Below, one piece after another: positions 25,431-38,544 of a stretch of DNA of 64,000 nucleotides (the first letter of the stretch is position 1; each line of letters starts with the position of its first letter). Below the pieces are notes generated by a model, which worked only from the letters and a program-made list of their open reading frames with translations, was not told the DNA's origin and did not search any database. The translations under genes and the position numbers were made by a program. The DNA lies in NCBI GenBank assembly GCA_949752795.1, contig OX457060.1, positions 107,334,949 to 107,398,948 of the forward strand. Reading direction: 5' to 3'. Origin of the DNA: Hyperoodon ampullatus. Taxonomy: Eukaryota; Chordata; Mammalia; Artiodactyla; Ziphiidae.

Positions 25431-26954
25431 AAAAGCTACCCATTAAAAAAAATCTTTAATCAGTCTAAAATTCTACTGGAAACTATTGGAAATAAGACTT
25501 GTAATATAAATTTGTTAAAATACCACTAGTCTGACAGTTTTTGTTTCACTATAGTTAAGTTTCTATAGGGAGTTGGTAGTCAACATGTGATCAAGAAACT
25601 GCTTTTGTAAAAAAATCTTCACGGAAAGCTGTTGAGGAGTGGGTGGCGGTGGTATCTCATTGAGTTGTTATTGTAGTCAAACAGCAGAGAACTTGAAATA
25701 GTAACAGAATCACCTCAGTTATATTTTGTCTATTTGTTTTATTTGGTAATATATTTGGATCTATAATTAGTCATTTTTTATTAACAAATGCCCATCTAAA
25801 ATAGGAGCCCAAAATATAATTTCTAGAAATGTCTTGATCAACCTAATAATAGATACACATTATAGAAGTTTAAAACGTTATTAAAAATCAAGTTGAACTA
25901 CAGAGAACATGCCATGCTTTGAAATTATTATAAAAATTTGCAATAAATTTTGGGATTATCAGTAAAAATAAGATTTGTGAATAAAATCTATCATAAATAT
26001 TCATCATAGTGTTATGTAGGAAAGAAGGTGATGATTTTTCAAAATTAAGCAACATTTCCAAACTTTAAAATTTTTCAACAATAGACATTATAAAGATAAA
26101 AGAAAAAATGAAAAGTATATGGCTCTCCATGATGTGCCTACATATGTGTATGTATATGCACATACATATACACATTTACACACATACTCATATCTGAAAT
26201 TTTGCAGAGGTGCAGTTAGTGTTCATAATTATATTGGCTATGTTAACACTGTGGAAGCTGAATATTTCATGCTTATGAAAATGCCTAATGCAAACTGCAC
26301 TGTTCTGTGTAATTAATGAATGTGTAAAAGAAGAGATTGGAAAATGTAAAACATCTTCATAAAGAATGCAGGGGCATGTGGTTTATTTGTCCATGAAATA
26401 AATCTTTAATTAGTGCTCTGGAATATGATTTTGCAAAATAGTATTTGTTCCATCTTTTCTATAACTAAAAGAAAATGGTCAAGATATCTGTCTTTATTCC
26501 TCTAAAATAAATCATTTCCTGATATAATGATAAATGTATACATTAAGAAAATATCAGTTATATTACAACCAAAAAATTCTGACACATACAAAGCTCACCA
26601 TGATAATCTTTTTGTTATTGAACATATATTTTAGGCTTCTTTTCCTAACATTTGAGAAACAGGAGGCCAAGAAAAGGGAAGGAAATGTAATCCTGTAGCA
26701 TATGCCATATCACAATTGATAATAGGTCAGGGAGAGATAAGGAGGAGAAGAGTTAGATGAGGAGGAGATACAAGTTGTAGGTTAAGAAATTCAAACAAGG
26801 GAGAAACAGCTTCTAATGAATGAAGTGATTTGACATTTTTGAAATGGACAGGTGAAATGAGTATATTTCAGAAGGTTAGAAAGACCTACTTATGTGTAAT
26901 CTAGGAACAGAGCAGGCAAAATGCAGAAAGGCAGGTAAAGCAGCAGCCAGCATC
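25431..26954. other. Unassigned AT-rich noncoding DNA
   Basis: No gene or nameable repeat was found. Alternating purine-pyrimidine 'gtatgtatatgcacatacat' sequence occurs near 26145-26185. Confidence 0.45.
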
Positions 26955-26966
26955 AAGAGTTGTGGA

Positions 26967-27397
26967 GTATTTGCAGTGATGTGGATGGACCTAGAGATTG
27001 TCATACTGAGTGAAGCAAGTCAGACAGAGGAAGGCAAATATCATATATCGCTTATATGTGGAATCTAAAAAATGGTACGAATGAACTTATTTACAAAACA
27101 GAAATAGAGTCACAGATGTAGAAGAAAACTTATGGTTACCAAGAGGGGGAAGGGGGGAGGGATAAGTAGGGAGATTTGGGTTCACATGTACACACTACTA
27201 TATAGTAAAATAGATAACTAATAAGAACCTACTGTATAGCACAGGGAACGCTGCTCAATACTCTGTGATGACCTATATGGGAGAAGAATCTAAAAAAGAG
27301 TGGATATATGTATATGTATAAAAGATTCACTTTGCTATACAGCTGAAACTAATACAACGTTGTAAATCAACTATACTCCAATAAAATTAATTTTAAA
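26967..27397 (+). mobile_element. L1 3' end, 5'-truncated, plus strand
   Basis: The sequence runs from the last codons of ORF2 ('gtggatggacctagag', 'atgtggaatctaaaaaatgg') through a G-rich stretch at about 27145-27180 into the 3' UTR and 'ctatactccaataaaatt'. A 12-bp duplication with one mismatch (AAGAGTTGTGGA at 26955-26966, AAGAGCTGTGGA at 27398-27409) flanks it. Confidence 0.92.
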
Positions 27398-27409
27398 AAG
27401 AGCTGTGGA

Positions 27410-27974
27410 AATAAGCAGCAGGGACCCATTTGTGACTCAGATATAGAAACAAGATTTTCAAGACAGGTCTCCAGTTTTGAGCTTGGTCTGCAGATTGTTG
27501 AGTAGTCCCAGTTTTGGGGTGGTAGAGATGTAGGGATTAAGTCAGGCAACCCAAGAAGTTAACTGATTCCCAGTGGGATTGAACTCAAACTCTCAGATTT
27601 GTAGTGTTCAGCCATTGGTTTTGACTGCATAACCTCCAGCAGCTATGAGGTGAGTCACAGTAATTTGTTACTGATAGAAAAATAAAAAATACAGAAAGTA
27701 TTAATAAAAATAGTTCTGTGCTTATTGATATAAGAATGTCAATTTTTCTTACTCTCATTCTAATATGCTTTTTTGTGATGAGAGTACTAAGATTGAAGTT
27801 GGTTATAGGTACCAGAAATGCCCATGCAAATTACAAAGGAGTGTACAATTTCTGAGACATAAGATGAAGTAGAAAAAAGATCATAATACTATGATTCAGA
27901 GAACAAAAATAAAAAGTCAAAGAAGTTATATTAACATCTGGTAAACAACCAGATGGTTACAAACACTCAACAAT
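27410..27974. other. Unassigned noncoding DNA
   Basis: No gene or nameable repeat was found. Confidence 0.4.
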
Positions 27975-28095
27975 CAACAGATCTTTTCTTATTTTTTAAT
28001 TAAACCCTTACAATGAACCAGGTGCTATATTTGTGTAACTAAGTGAAAAACATCTTCTCTGTTCCAAGGAGTTTATGATATATTAAAAGGTTAGG
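27975..28095 (+). mobile_element. Possible L2-type relic
   Basis: The phrases 'aatgaaccaggtgctatat' and 'gttccaaggagtttatgata' resemble a common ancient repeat block of the L2/MIR age class. The assignment is by eye and weak. Confidence 0.35.
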
Positions 28096-28339
28096 AGTCC
28101 AAGGAGATGTGACCAAACTTGCCTTGTTTCTCAATCTCAATGCTTTCCCATGTTCTTATAGTGTTCTAGGGATATTGCAGATTTAGAAACCTTCATGTTT
28201 ATTGATGATGACATAAGGATGAAAGCAAATGTCTTGGATTTTGAAGATAAAAAGAAAAAGAAATACAGTCAGAATGTCCAGCTAATTCACTACTCTGAGG
28301 TGTGACTAGAATGGCAGGCAGAATCATGGTCATATGACC

Positions 28340-28425
28340 TCAAAATCTTTGATTTCCTCATCTGTAAAATGGAAGTAATTTTTTTCTTTTACCTTGTGTT
28401 AATCTTAGGACAAGAGTTAAGCGGA
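28340..28425 (+). mobile_element. Possible MIR core fragment
   Basis: The block 'gatttcctcatctgtaaaat' followed by 'ggaagtaa' is a characteristic MIR segment. Only this central part is recognisable. Confidence 0.55.
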
Positions 28426-29469
28426 TGAATCCCTAGTTTTGCCTAGTACCAAGTACTTTATTATGCAAATATATACTTTTATATAAATGTATGCATATAA
28501 GATTAAAAGCACATATTTCAAGAAGTGGCACCTATGTCCTACATTATAAAGGTATTGATTTTACACTGGTGAGAACCCCAAACAACATGTTCCAATAACA
28601 GATCAGCTGTTGGCTTGTTCAGGAATCTTCTTAATTTATTTGATCTCTTCCTGTTTACTCTATTAATTAATGTACATTGATTTCCTATTTCCCTATTATC
28701 CTGCTTCCCAATTGGCTGCCTGTCTTCCTCTAAGATAAGACTTGAAAATGAAACTAGAAACATAAATGTAAGTTTGATCTGCACACAATAAAATTTTCCT
28801 TCCTACACACATCCACAGATTCTATTTAACTTTTTATCATAACCTTGAGGATAACCTGAATGTTGTGCTTCCATTAGGGAATTAGATATGTGTCAATGTA
28901 ACATTCAGTTGTGTAGATAGAAACAATAGCATTGTTTAAATTAAAGATGGCAGGAATTTCAAAAATAGAATGTTTATATAAAAATTACAGGTCTATTTAA
29001 AATATTTGGAAGGCTATGTTCTAGGCATTCACTGCTAAATTTATAGATGTTTTTATTATATGGTTTCTAGTAGGAAAACTATAGCTTTGGAATAATAAAT
29101 TATTTTTATATAATTTGAAGTAAAATGCTTTGTTATATTTTGATAATTTGAAATAGCATAGATCCTTTGATTCTAGCCACTAATGAAGTGTATGAACTAA
29201 GAGGATATTAATCAGGTAAGTCCCCTAAGACTATGATTTTATAAATACTATATAATGGATAATTCAACAGAAGAAGGCAACTAAAGTTGAGTGGGATAAT
29301 AGATTTTGAATTTAAATTGCTCTCTACATTTCTCATTATTTTTAAGTCTTAATTTTAGTTTGTTTAACAGAAATGCAGGGACAGTTAAAAAAAACAACAA
29401 AGAATGTCTTCCAATAGAAAGCATTTCCCCTAACTCATAGCTTTAGAATGTGAAAGAAAAACTTACTTA
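28426..29469. other. Unassigned noncoding DNA
   Basis: No gene was recognised. The minus frame 28539-28784 has no recognisable domain. Confidence 0.4.
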
Positions 29470-29575
29470 TTGTACTGTGGAAGAAATTGTAGATCAGAGA
29501 GGTAAAGTGACATGCTCCAGATTATACATATTTTAATGGCTTTAGAAAAATTAGAACCAGAGTTTTTCCTATTTT
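29470..29575 (+). mobile_element. Possible MIR-family fragment
   Basis: The order 'agatcagagaggtaaagtga', 'catgctccagattatac' and 'aattagaaccagag' fits a decayed MIR-related sequence. Confidence 0.55.
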
Positions 29576-29789
29576 CATTTCTGTAGTCTTTCAAATATTT
29601 AAACTGCAGAAATTACTTATATAGGATGATAATACAGACTCCTCACTATCTACAAAATGTTAGAAACCCGTGATTATGTAGGATTTGTTTATATAAATTT
29701 AAATTTTGTTAGCAATGAACAATCTACTGTGTTTCTTAGGATTTGACGGAATTAAAGTTTTCATTTTATTATTTGTGATGAAGGATTAT

Positions 29790-29950
29790 ATTAATTTTTT
29801 TTACAACTTTATTGGAGTATCATTGCTTCACAATGGTGTGTTAGTTTCTGCTTTATAACAAAGTGAGTCAGTTATACATATACATCTGTTCTCATATCCC
29901 TTCCCTCTTGCCTCTCTCTCCCTTCCGCCCTCCCTATCCCACCCCTTTTA
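29790..29950 (-). mobile_element. L1 3' end, about 160 bases
   Basis: A T-run is followed by 'actttattggagtatcattg' and 'cctccctatcccaccccttt', the complement of the 3' UTR of the same L1 group as the elements near 13.1 kb and 38.2 kb. It is severely 5'-truncated. I could not define a TSD. Confidence 0.85.
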
Positions 29951-30774
29951 CAATATATTCATATCTAAATCTCAAAGGAATTTAGACTCTGTCAAACTAA
30001 CCACATGAATAAATGGTAAAATATATAAATGAATTATTTCCTTCTGTAATACCGTATCTCTCTATATATATCCATCCATCCACCCTAGCAAATTATAGCT
30101 CTTTAGTTTGAGACAAAATGATTTGTATTCATCATTAATTCCTCACATACACAATTCACATGGGGTAGTATGCATTTGCTAGAGGTGACTGTTCAGTATC
30201 CTACAGAAGAGTATTATAAGGGCTGTAAGTTTCTTATAAGCTTTTCAAACGTCCCTGTCTTCTCACAAGTTCGGAGTGCTTTATCGATACTAGCTCATTA
30301 ATCTTCACAGCATCCTTGCAAAGAAGACAACAGGTCAACTGCTTTGTCTCGGATTTATGGTGAGGCAGTCATGAATCCAGGCACATCATGAATGCAAAGA
30401 GTATATGCACATACCCTGAGCTAAATCCACTGGCTCTGAACTTCCTCAACTTCTTTAATAAGAATCATTGGGAACTCTTATTAAAATAAATATTCATCTT
30501 CAACAAACACATTGCAATGAAAAAATAAGGGAGCTTGGGAAAAAACCTTATAGATTAAGAGACTTCAAAGATATATAAATCAAGTGAGTTATATGATCTC
30601 TGTTTGGATTATGATTCAAACTATAAGCATGTGCATTTATGAAGCAATGGAAAATTTGAACAGTGACCAGATATTTAGTAATATTTAGTGATTATTGGTA
30701 GATTTTTAGGTGTGGTAATGTTGTTGTGGCCATTTTACAAGAAGAGTCTTGTTTATGAGATATATTCTGAAATA
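29951..30774. other. Unassigned DNA, possibly with an ancient SINE relic
   Basis: The patch at about 30270-30320 ('atactagctcattaatcttc', 'acagcatccttgc') may be MIR-like, but the remainder does not support it clearly. There is no gene. Confidence 0.35.
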
Positions 30775-30999
30775 CGTTTGACCCTTGAACAACATAGGTT
30801 TGAACTGCTCAGGTCCACTCATACACAGATTTTTATCAATAGTAAATTCAATCATACTACACAATCTGAGGTTGGTTGAATACTGGATATCAACCAGGGC
30901 AGACAAAGGAAAAGCAGATATGGAGGGATGATTATAAGTGGATTTTTCACTGCACAGGGGTGGGTGTCCCTAACTCCTGCATTGTTCAAAGATCAACAG
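30775..30999. mobile_element. Mariner/Tigger-type nonautonomous element with TIRs
   Basis: The left end 'cgtttgacccttgaacaaca' and the right end (complement 'ctgttgatctttgaacaatg') form imperfect terminal inverted repeats. The element is bordered by TA on both sides (30773-30774 and 31000-31001), the target used by Tc1/mariner elements. Internal blocks such as 'gtggatttttcactgcacag' are typical of a widespread short mammalian Tigger derivative. It encodes nothing. Confidence 0.8.
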
Positions 31000-33013
31000 T
31001 ATATGGATGAACTGATATGATGTCTGGGATTTACTCCAAAATCATACAGAAAGAGGTGGAACATGGTGTGTTAAGCATTTTGTTGTTTCATCATCAGTTG
31101 ATAATTGAAGGATTTGAGTTTATTATACTAACCTTTATATTTTTTATATGTTTGAAATTTCCTATTATAAAAAGTTCCTTTTAAAGGGGAAAAAAACTCT
31201 CCCTGATAAAATTCTGTTTTAGTATGTTCGTTGTGGGACTTAAGAGTCTTTATTTTTCATAAGTTCCAAGGTGATTCTTATAATGAGGAAATTCTTGGAA
31301 AACCCTAGCGACCCATTCTCAAATATGAAAAAATCTGACATGAGAGCCAAATATTTTAGCATCTGTAATTTATTTACATGTAATTTTTCTGTGCAGAACT
31401 TTGGGTAATACCTTATTATTGGCTCAAAATAATTTTGTTTCCTTTTTGAAGCAAAAGACTCATTATTTATTTTTAAAAAGATAATAAAATAAGATATTTT
31501 ACTAAAAACCTCTAGTTGAGTGGGCTATATAGATCTTATCAGTAGATTTTACTAAAAATTAAGGGAGAAAAGTTCATTTTTCACTGAAAAATTTTTTACA
31601 TCAGATCAAGATAGTTCTGCTCTGACATAGAATAGTGTTAAAACATATTCTGTTAGACAGGAATGGAGGCTATTACCTGGCCTGGAATAAAATTTTAATG
31701 ATTGCTTAGGAAATAGAGAAATGATTTGAAGATATAGATCTATATTTGCCTTTTCAAAGAATCATATAACTATTTATGCAAATCTGACCTTAATAATGAG
31801 AAATAAAATGTTTCTTTGGAAAAGAACCAGTCACTCATGTTTGTAAAATAGCAACACTACCATATTGCTGATTGAATGTAATTTAACTTTGTTGTTCATA
31901 ACTCTTACACATTAAGCTGACATTAACAGATTGAATTATCATTTAACTGAGGCTCATGTGATGGCAAAATAAGGCCATAGGAGGAACAACTGGAGGAAGA
32001 TTTTCTAAAGATAATATAGTATTTTTTTCTATTCCAGGATTATGAGAGAAAACTTTCAAACAAAGAAACATTATCACCAAATTTCCTCATAAATTTTGTG
32101 ATAACATTTTTACTTTAACTTTATAGGTTTATAAATTTGTAGAAATACCATATTTGATTAGCAAATTTAATTATTAAAATATATTAAAATTATTTCATTA
32201 ATAAGAGACTAGTATAGACCAGTGATCACCATCTACTTCTCCTAGTCAGTTCAATTTAACCAGAGCAATTAAGCTTATAAAACATCCTGTGTAGGCTTTC
32301 TGGACATTTACAGACATTAACTACAATATCTGTGTATGTGTAAATGGAGTCTTATATCATTGTAGACATCCTTCACATAAAAATATATTTCTCTATTTGA
32401 ATGCATATTAATAGATATTTTAATTATTTAATTGTGCATGTACAGCACAGCCTGTTTCTACTCATATGCAGAGATGATCTTGTCTAAGATTTCTTATGCA
32501 TTGACCCAATTCTTGATCTCCACTTTATATTCTTGAATTAATGAGAACTCAGTATAATGGGTAAACTAGGCTGTAAAGGGGGGAGGACTGAGAAAGTACT
32601 TCCTATATTTCTGGAGCCATCAGCATGAAAAACCATTGTAGTGTAGCACAAATATGCTTTCAAAAATTAACTTTGCCCTATTATGTTAAATTTGCCCTAT
32701 TAAAAGTCTTTTTTTTAAAGAACTGATGATTATTTAAAGCTCTGCATGTCTATTTGTTTATAATCTTTTACAACAAAAACTTCTGAATGTGTATGGGTTC
32801 CCTTACTCAAATTTACAAAGCTGCAATTCTTCCAATGTATCTGAGGTTACTCAGAAGTGAGTACATGAGAGGAAGGTTAACAGCTGGAATATTCATAGAT
32901 CTTAGGTGGAAATAATATTCACAAGAAAAGTTTTGGTTAGTTAGAGTGCGTTATTTTTTTTTTTTTCTATTTCTTCTTCAGAGATAGTGAAACAAATTGT
33001 AGTATTTGCTTCT
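31000..33013. other. Unassigned AT-rich noncoding DNA
   Basis: No gene, RNA or repeat that I can name occurs in these 2 kb. There is a T-run near 32955-32966. Confidence 0.45.
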
Positions 33014-33375
33014 GTCTTAGCCTGCCCAGTCTGCCATACCAAATTACCATTGACCTAGGAACCTAAAGGACAGAAATTCATTTTCTCAATGTTCAGGAGG
33101 CCAGAAGTCCAACATAAGCATAGTTGGATTCTGGTGACTGACCTCTTCCTAGCTTACATATTGCTGCCTTCTCACTATGTCCTCTCATGACAGAAAGAGA
33201 GAAGGATCTCTCTCACTTCATCCTCTCATAAGGCCACCAATCCTATCAGACTAGGAGTTCATCCTTATGACCTCATTTAACCTTAATTACCTCCTAAAAG
33301 CCCTATCTCCAAATACATTCACATTGTAAATTATTTCAACATATGAATTTGAGGGGGGATACAATTCAGTTCATA
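33014..33375 (-). mobile_element. Old interspersed repeat, LTR/MaLR-like, family unresolved
   Basis: Ordered blocks such as 'ttctgtcttagcctgcccag', 'acagaaattcattttctcaa', 'atcctctcataaggccacc' and 'ccctatctccaaatacattc' belong to a familiar mammalian repeat. By its layout the element looks reversed relative to the one near 15.2 kb, but I cannot name the family. The frame 33331-33543 has no protein support. Confidence 0.5.
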
Positions 33376-33484
33376 GCAGCTTCCCACCTTTTCTATCAGT
33401 GTTAATTTTCGGCCCAATATCTGTCTTCCTTTGTGGTGTGACTTTGTGTAGAGTCGATGGAATAAGAGTTCCAAATAAGATTTC

Positions 33485-33645
33485 AGAAGGATCTGGTTGA
33501 ATATCCCAGCTCCATTGCTTAATAGGTGTGGGACTTTCTGCAATTTAAATTTTCTAGGCTCAGTTTCCTCTTCTCTAAATTTGGAATAATAATATATAGA
33601 TGTAGATTTAATTAGTTATTGCAGGTAATGTGTTTAGTGCCTAGT
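33485..33645 (+). mobile_element. MIR SINE relic
   Basis: 'cccagctccattgcttaat', 'gtgtgggactttctgcaat' and 'ggctcagtttcctcttctct' lie in the order found in MIR. Confidence 0.75.
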
Positions 33646-34207
33646 GTTTTCTAAGTACCTAACAGCTTTTTAAAAAAAATGTTAGCGGTGTAATTGGCAT
33701 ATAACCTTATATCAATTTCAGGTGTACAACATAATAATTGGATATTTGTATATATTGCAAAATGATTGCCACAATAAGTCTAGTTAACGTCTGTCACCAT
33801 AGTTTCAATATTTTTTTCTTGTGACTAGAACTTTTAAGACATACTCTCCTATCAACTTTCAAATATGTAATATGATGTTATTAACTATAGTCATCATGTT
33901 GTCTACACCACCCATGACCTATTTATTTTATAACTGGAAGTTTGTAACTTTTGACCCCCATCACCCATTTTGCCCATCCATAACTCCCCTCACCCACATC
34001 AGGCAACTACTAACTTGTTCTATGTATCTCTGAGCTCATTTTTTTTCTGATTTTTTTAATTTTGTTTTGTTTTAGATTCTACATTTAAGTGAGATCATAT
34101 GTATTAGCCTTTCTTTAATTTATTTCATTTAGCATAATGTCATCAAGGTCTGTTTCTGTTGTCACAAAAAGCAAGATTTTCTTCTTTTCTATAGCTGAAT
34201 AATACTC

Positions 34208-34210
<3 letters not shown>

Positions 34211-34253
<43 letters not shown>
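34211..34253 (+). repeat. (GT)n microsatellite
   Basis: About 21 uninterrupted TG units occur within the old L1 ORF2 remnant, at a point where related L1 copies have a short 'tgtatatat' stretch. It probably expanded from that seed. Confidence 0.95.
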
Positions 34254-34255
<2 letters not shown>

Positions 34256-34650
34256 ATTTACCACATTTTCTTATCAATTCATCCATCAGTGGACACTTAG
34301 GTTATTTCTATGTCTTGGCTATTGTGAATAATGCTGCAACAAACATGGGGGTTCATATACCTTTCCAAGTTAGTGTCTTTGTTTTCTTTGGATAAATACT
34401 CAGATGTGGAACTGCTGGATCATATGGTAGTTCTAATTTTAATATTTTGATGAACATTCAAACTGTTTTCCATAGTGGTTGGACCAATTTATGTTCCCCG
34501 CAGTAGTGCACAATGGTTTCCTTTTCTCCACATCCTGGCCAACACTTGTTAATTTTTGTGTTTTTTTGATCACAGATATTCTAACAGGTGTAAGGTAATA
34601 GCACTTTGTGGTTTTGATTTTCACTTCTTTGATGATTAATGGTGTTGTGT

Positions 34651-34956
34651 GGACTTCCTTGGTGGCACAGTGGTTAAGAATCCACCTGCCAATGCAGGGG
34701 ACACAGGTTTGATCTCTTGCCCACAAAGATCCCACATTGCTGCAGAGCAACTAAGCCCATTCTCCACAACTACTGCCTGCACTCTAGAGCCCACAAGCCA
34801 CAACTACTGGAGTCTGCATGCCAAGAGCCCATGCTCTGCAACAAGAGAAGCCATCATAGTTAGAAGCCCACACACTGCAATGAAGAGTAGCCCCCACTTG
34901 CCACAATTAGAGAAAGCCCACGTGTACCCAATGCAGCCAATAAATAAATAAATAAA
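34651..34956 (+). mobile_element. CHR/Bov-tA-like tRNA SINE, plus strand
   Basis: The head 'ggacttccttggtggcacag' and the body ('gaatccacctgccaatgcag', 'gatcccacattgctgcagag') match the longer SINE type seen reversed at 6497 and 22263. It ends in a TAAA-repeat tail. The tail joins a TTTA-rich stretch to make a 16-bp-arm palindrome at 34941-34972. No clear TSD was found. Confidence 0.9.
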
Positions 34957-37900
34957 TTTATTTATTTATTTAAAAAAATTTTTAAGTGGTCTTGGACAAC
35001 TTTCCATGTATCTGTTGGCTATCTGTATATTCTCTTCGGAAAATGAGTATTAAATTCTCCCCCATTTTTTAACTAGATTTTTTTTCGTATTTAGTTGTAT
35101 GAGTTGTACAAGTTGTATATATTTTACATACTAACCTATTATCAGATATATGATCTGAAAATTTTCATTAAGTATGTTGCCTTTTCATTTTGTTGATGTT
35201 TCATTTCTGTTCAGAAACTTTTCAATATGATGGAGTCCCGCTTCTTGATTTTTGCTTCAAATCCAAAAAATCATCATCAAGACCAATGTCAAGGATTTTG
35301 CCACCTACATTTTTTTCTGAGTTTTATGGTTTCAGGTCTTATGTTAAAATCTTCAATTCATTCTGAGTTAGTTTTGAGGTATGGTGTAAGATTCCGTTCC
35401 ACTTTCATTTCTTTTGCATATGGCTGTACAGTTTTCCCAACACTAATTATGGAAGAGGCTGTTTCCCTCCCCATTGTGTATATTCTTGACTCCTTTCTCA
35501 TAAATTAATTGATTGTATATGTGTGGGTTTATTTCTGTTTTTATCTGTTCTGCTCCATTGATCTATGTGTCTGTTTTTAATGCCAATACCATATTGTTTT
35601 GATTACTATAGCTTTGTAGTAAAATTTGAAATCTGGGATCATGATGCCACCAGTTTTGGTTTTCTTTCTCAAGATTGCTTTGGCTACTTGAGGTCTTTTG
35701 TGGTTCCACACAAATTTTAGGATTGTTCTATTTCTGTGAAAAACACTATTGGGATTTTTAATAGGAATTACACTAAATCCATAGATTACTTTGGGTAGTA
35801 TGGACATTTTGACAATAGTAATTCTTGTAATACATAAGCACAGTATATCTTTCCATTTATTTGTGTCTTCTTCATTCATTAATGTCTTAAAATTTTCAGT
35901 GTAAAGACCTTTTACTTACTTGGGTAAGGTTATTTCTAGGTTTTTTTTTCAATGAATTTGCAAATGAGTCTTTTTCTTAAATTCTCTGATAGCTTGTTAT
36001 TAGTGTATAGAAACATGACATTTTTATATTGATTTTGTATCCTGAATCTTTAATGCATTTGTTTATAAGAGTTTTTGGTGATTTTTTAGGGTTTTCTATA
36101 TATAATATCATGCCAACTGAAAATAATGATCATTTTATTTCTTCCTTTCCAATTTGGATGCTTTTTATTTTTTTCCTTGCCTAATTGCTCTACCTAGACT
36201 TCCAATACTGTATTGAATAAAATTGGTGAGAGTGGGTGTTCTTGTTTTGTTCCTGAGCATACAGGGAAGGCTTTCAGCTTTTCACAATTAAGTATGATGT
36301 TAGCTGTTGTATGTATATAGCCTTTATTATGTTGAGATACATTCCCTCTACACCCACTTTGTTGAGAATTTTTGTCATAAATGGATGTTGAATTTTGTCC
36401 AGTGCTTTACTGCACCTATTAGAGATGATCATGTAATTTTTATTCTTCATTTTGTTAATGTGGTGTACACATCAATTTGCAGATGTTGAACCATCCTTGT
36501 ATCTCTGAGTAAATCCCACTTTATCATGGTGTGTGATTCTTTTAATGCATTGTTAAATTTTGATTGCTAATATTTTGTTGAATTTTTTCACATCTATGTT
36601 CATCAGATATACTGGCCTCTAATATTGTATCCTTATGGTGACCTTGTCTTGTTTTGGTATCAGGGTAATGCCAGCCTTGTAAAATTAGTTTGAAAGTGTT
36701 CCCTTCTATTTTGTTGGAAGAATTTCACAAGAATTGGCTTTAATTATTTGAATGGTTGGTAAAACTCACCAGAAAAGCATTCTGGTCTAGAGCTTTTTTT
36801 CTTTGGGAGGTTTTTGATTCCTGACTCAATCATGTTGCTAGTAATTAGTCTGTTCAGAATTTCTATTTCTTCATGATTCAGTTTTGGTAGGTTGTATGTT
36901 ACTAGAATTTATCCATTTCTTTTAGGCTATTCAGTTTTCTATTGTGTAATTGCTATAATAGTTTATTATGATTCTTTATATTTCTGTGGTATCAGTTTTA
37001 ATGTCTCCTCTTTCATATCTAATTTTATTTGCTTGATTCTTCTCTTTTTTCTTGTTGAATCTAGCTAAAAGCTTGTCAATTTGTTTATCCTTTCAGAAAC
37101 CCAGCTCCTAGTGTCATTGATTATTTCTATAGTCATTTTAATCTCTATCAGTTTTTCCACTCTGATTTTTGCTATTTCCTTCCTTTTATTAACTTTGGGA
37201 TTTTCTTATTCTTTTTCTATTTGCTTGAGGTTTAAAAAAGGGTTGTTTGATATCTTTCTTGTTTCTCAACTTAGGCATTTATTGCTATGAAGTTTCCTCT
37301 TAGAACGGCTTTTTGCTTTATCACTGCGTTGGGGATGTTGTAGTTCCATTTTGGTTTGTTCCAAGATAATTTTTTTATTTCTCTTTTGATTTTATCTTTG
37401 ACCCACTGGTTGTTCAGTAGCATGTTGCTTAATTTCCACATACTTGTAAATTTTCCAATATTTTTCTTGTGTTTCTAGTTTACCAATGTGATCTGAAAAG
37501 ACGCATGATATAACTTCAGTCTTCTTAAATTTTTAACTTGTTTTGTGGCCTGATATATGGACTGTCCTGTGGAGTATTCCAAGTGTACTTAGAGTGTGCA
37601 TTTTGTTGCTTTTGGATGAAATATTCTGTATGTTTCTATTAAGGCCATCTTGTCCAACATATTGCTTAAGGCCAATATATATTATTGAATTTCAGTCTGA
37701 ATGATCTATCAATTGATGTAAGTGAGGTATTATAGTTCCCTACAATTGTTGTATTGTGGTCTATTTCCCCCTTTAGATATGTTAATATTTGCTTTATATA
37801 TTTAGGTCTTCTATTTTGGGTAAATAAATGTTTACAAATGATATATCCTCTTGTGTGTTGACCACTTTATCATTATGCAATGCCCTTCTTTGTCTTTTTT

Positions 37901-38544
37901 TACAGTCTGTTTTAAAGTCTGTTTTGTCTGATATAAGTATAGCTACCCCAGCTTCCTTTTGGTTTCCATTTGCATGAAACATCTTCTTTCCTTCTCTTCA
38001 CTTTTGGTCTGTGTGACCTTAATTCTGAAGTAAGTCTTCTAGGCAGCATATATAGGGGTCTTGTTTTTATCCATTCAGCCACTCTGTCATCTGATTAGAG
38101 TATTTAGTCCATATATATTTAGAGTAATTATTGATAGGTATGTACCTATCACCATTTTGTTAATTGTTTCCTGTTGTTTATTTTTAACAAATTAATTGCA
38201 CTATACTTGCTTCACAATGGTGTGTTCGTTTCTGCTTTAAAACAAAGTGAATCAGTTATACATATACATCTGCTCCCATATCCCTTCCCTCTTGTGTCTC
38301 CCTCTCTCCCACCCTCCCTATCCCACCCCTCCAGGCGGTCACAAAGCACTGATCTGATCTCCCTGTGCTATGCATCTGCTTCCCACTAGATACCTACCTT
38401 ACGTTTGGTAGTGTATATATGTCCATGCTTCTCTCTTGCTTTATCACAGCTTACCATCCCCCCTCCCCATATCCTCAAGTCCATTCTCAAGTAGGTCTGT
38501 GTCTTCACTCCTGTTTTAACACTAGGTTCTTCATGACATTTTTT

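Larger units (their letters stand above)
34080..38152 (-). pseudogene. Old L1 ORF2 remnant
   Basis: This is a decayed L1 ORF2, which in live elements encodes the endonuclease and reverse transcriptase used for target-primed integration. Reading from the N-terminal end at about 38150, an endonuclease segment is visible at 37794-37982 (FHANGNQKEAGVAILISDKT...). A post-RT segment of about 100 residues at 35577-35879 includes [10 protein letters not shown] and [17 protein letters not shown]. Between these, the RT region at about 36000-36900 is recognisable only from scattered antisense blocks. Stops, frameshifts, a SINE and a microsatellite interrupt it, so no enzyme can be made. It was once continuous with the ORF1 relic near 46-47 kb. 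Confidence 0.85.
33668..38166 (-). mobile_element. Old L1, 3' half, minus strand (split by a younger L1)
   Basis: The reverse-complement order is 3' UTR (33680-34080), then ORF2 back to its N-terminal end near 38150. A SINE interrupts it at 34651-34956 and a (GT)n tract lies inside it. At about 38167 the old L1 stops at its ORF1/ORF2 spacer, and a younger L1 3' end follows. The missing 5' half reappears at 45585-48706 in the right order and orientation, so both halves were one element. Confidence 0.9.
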
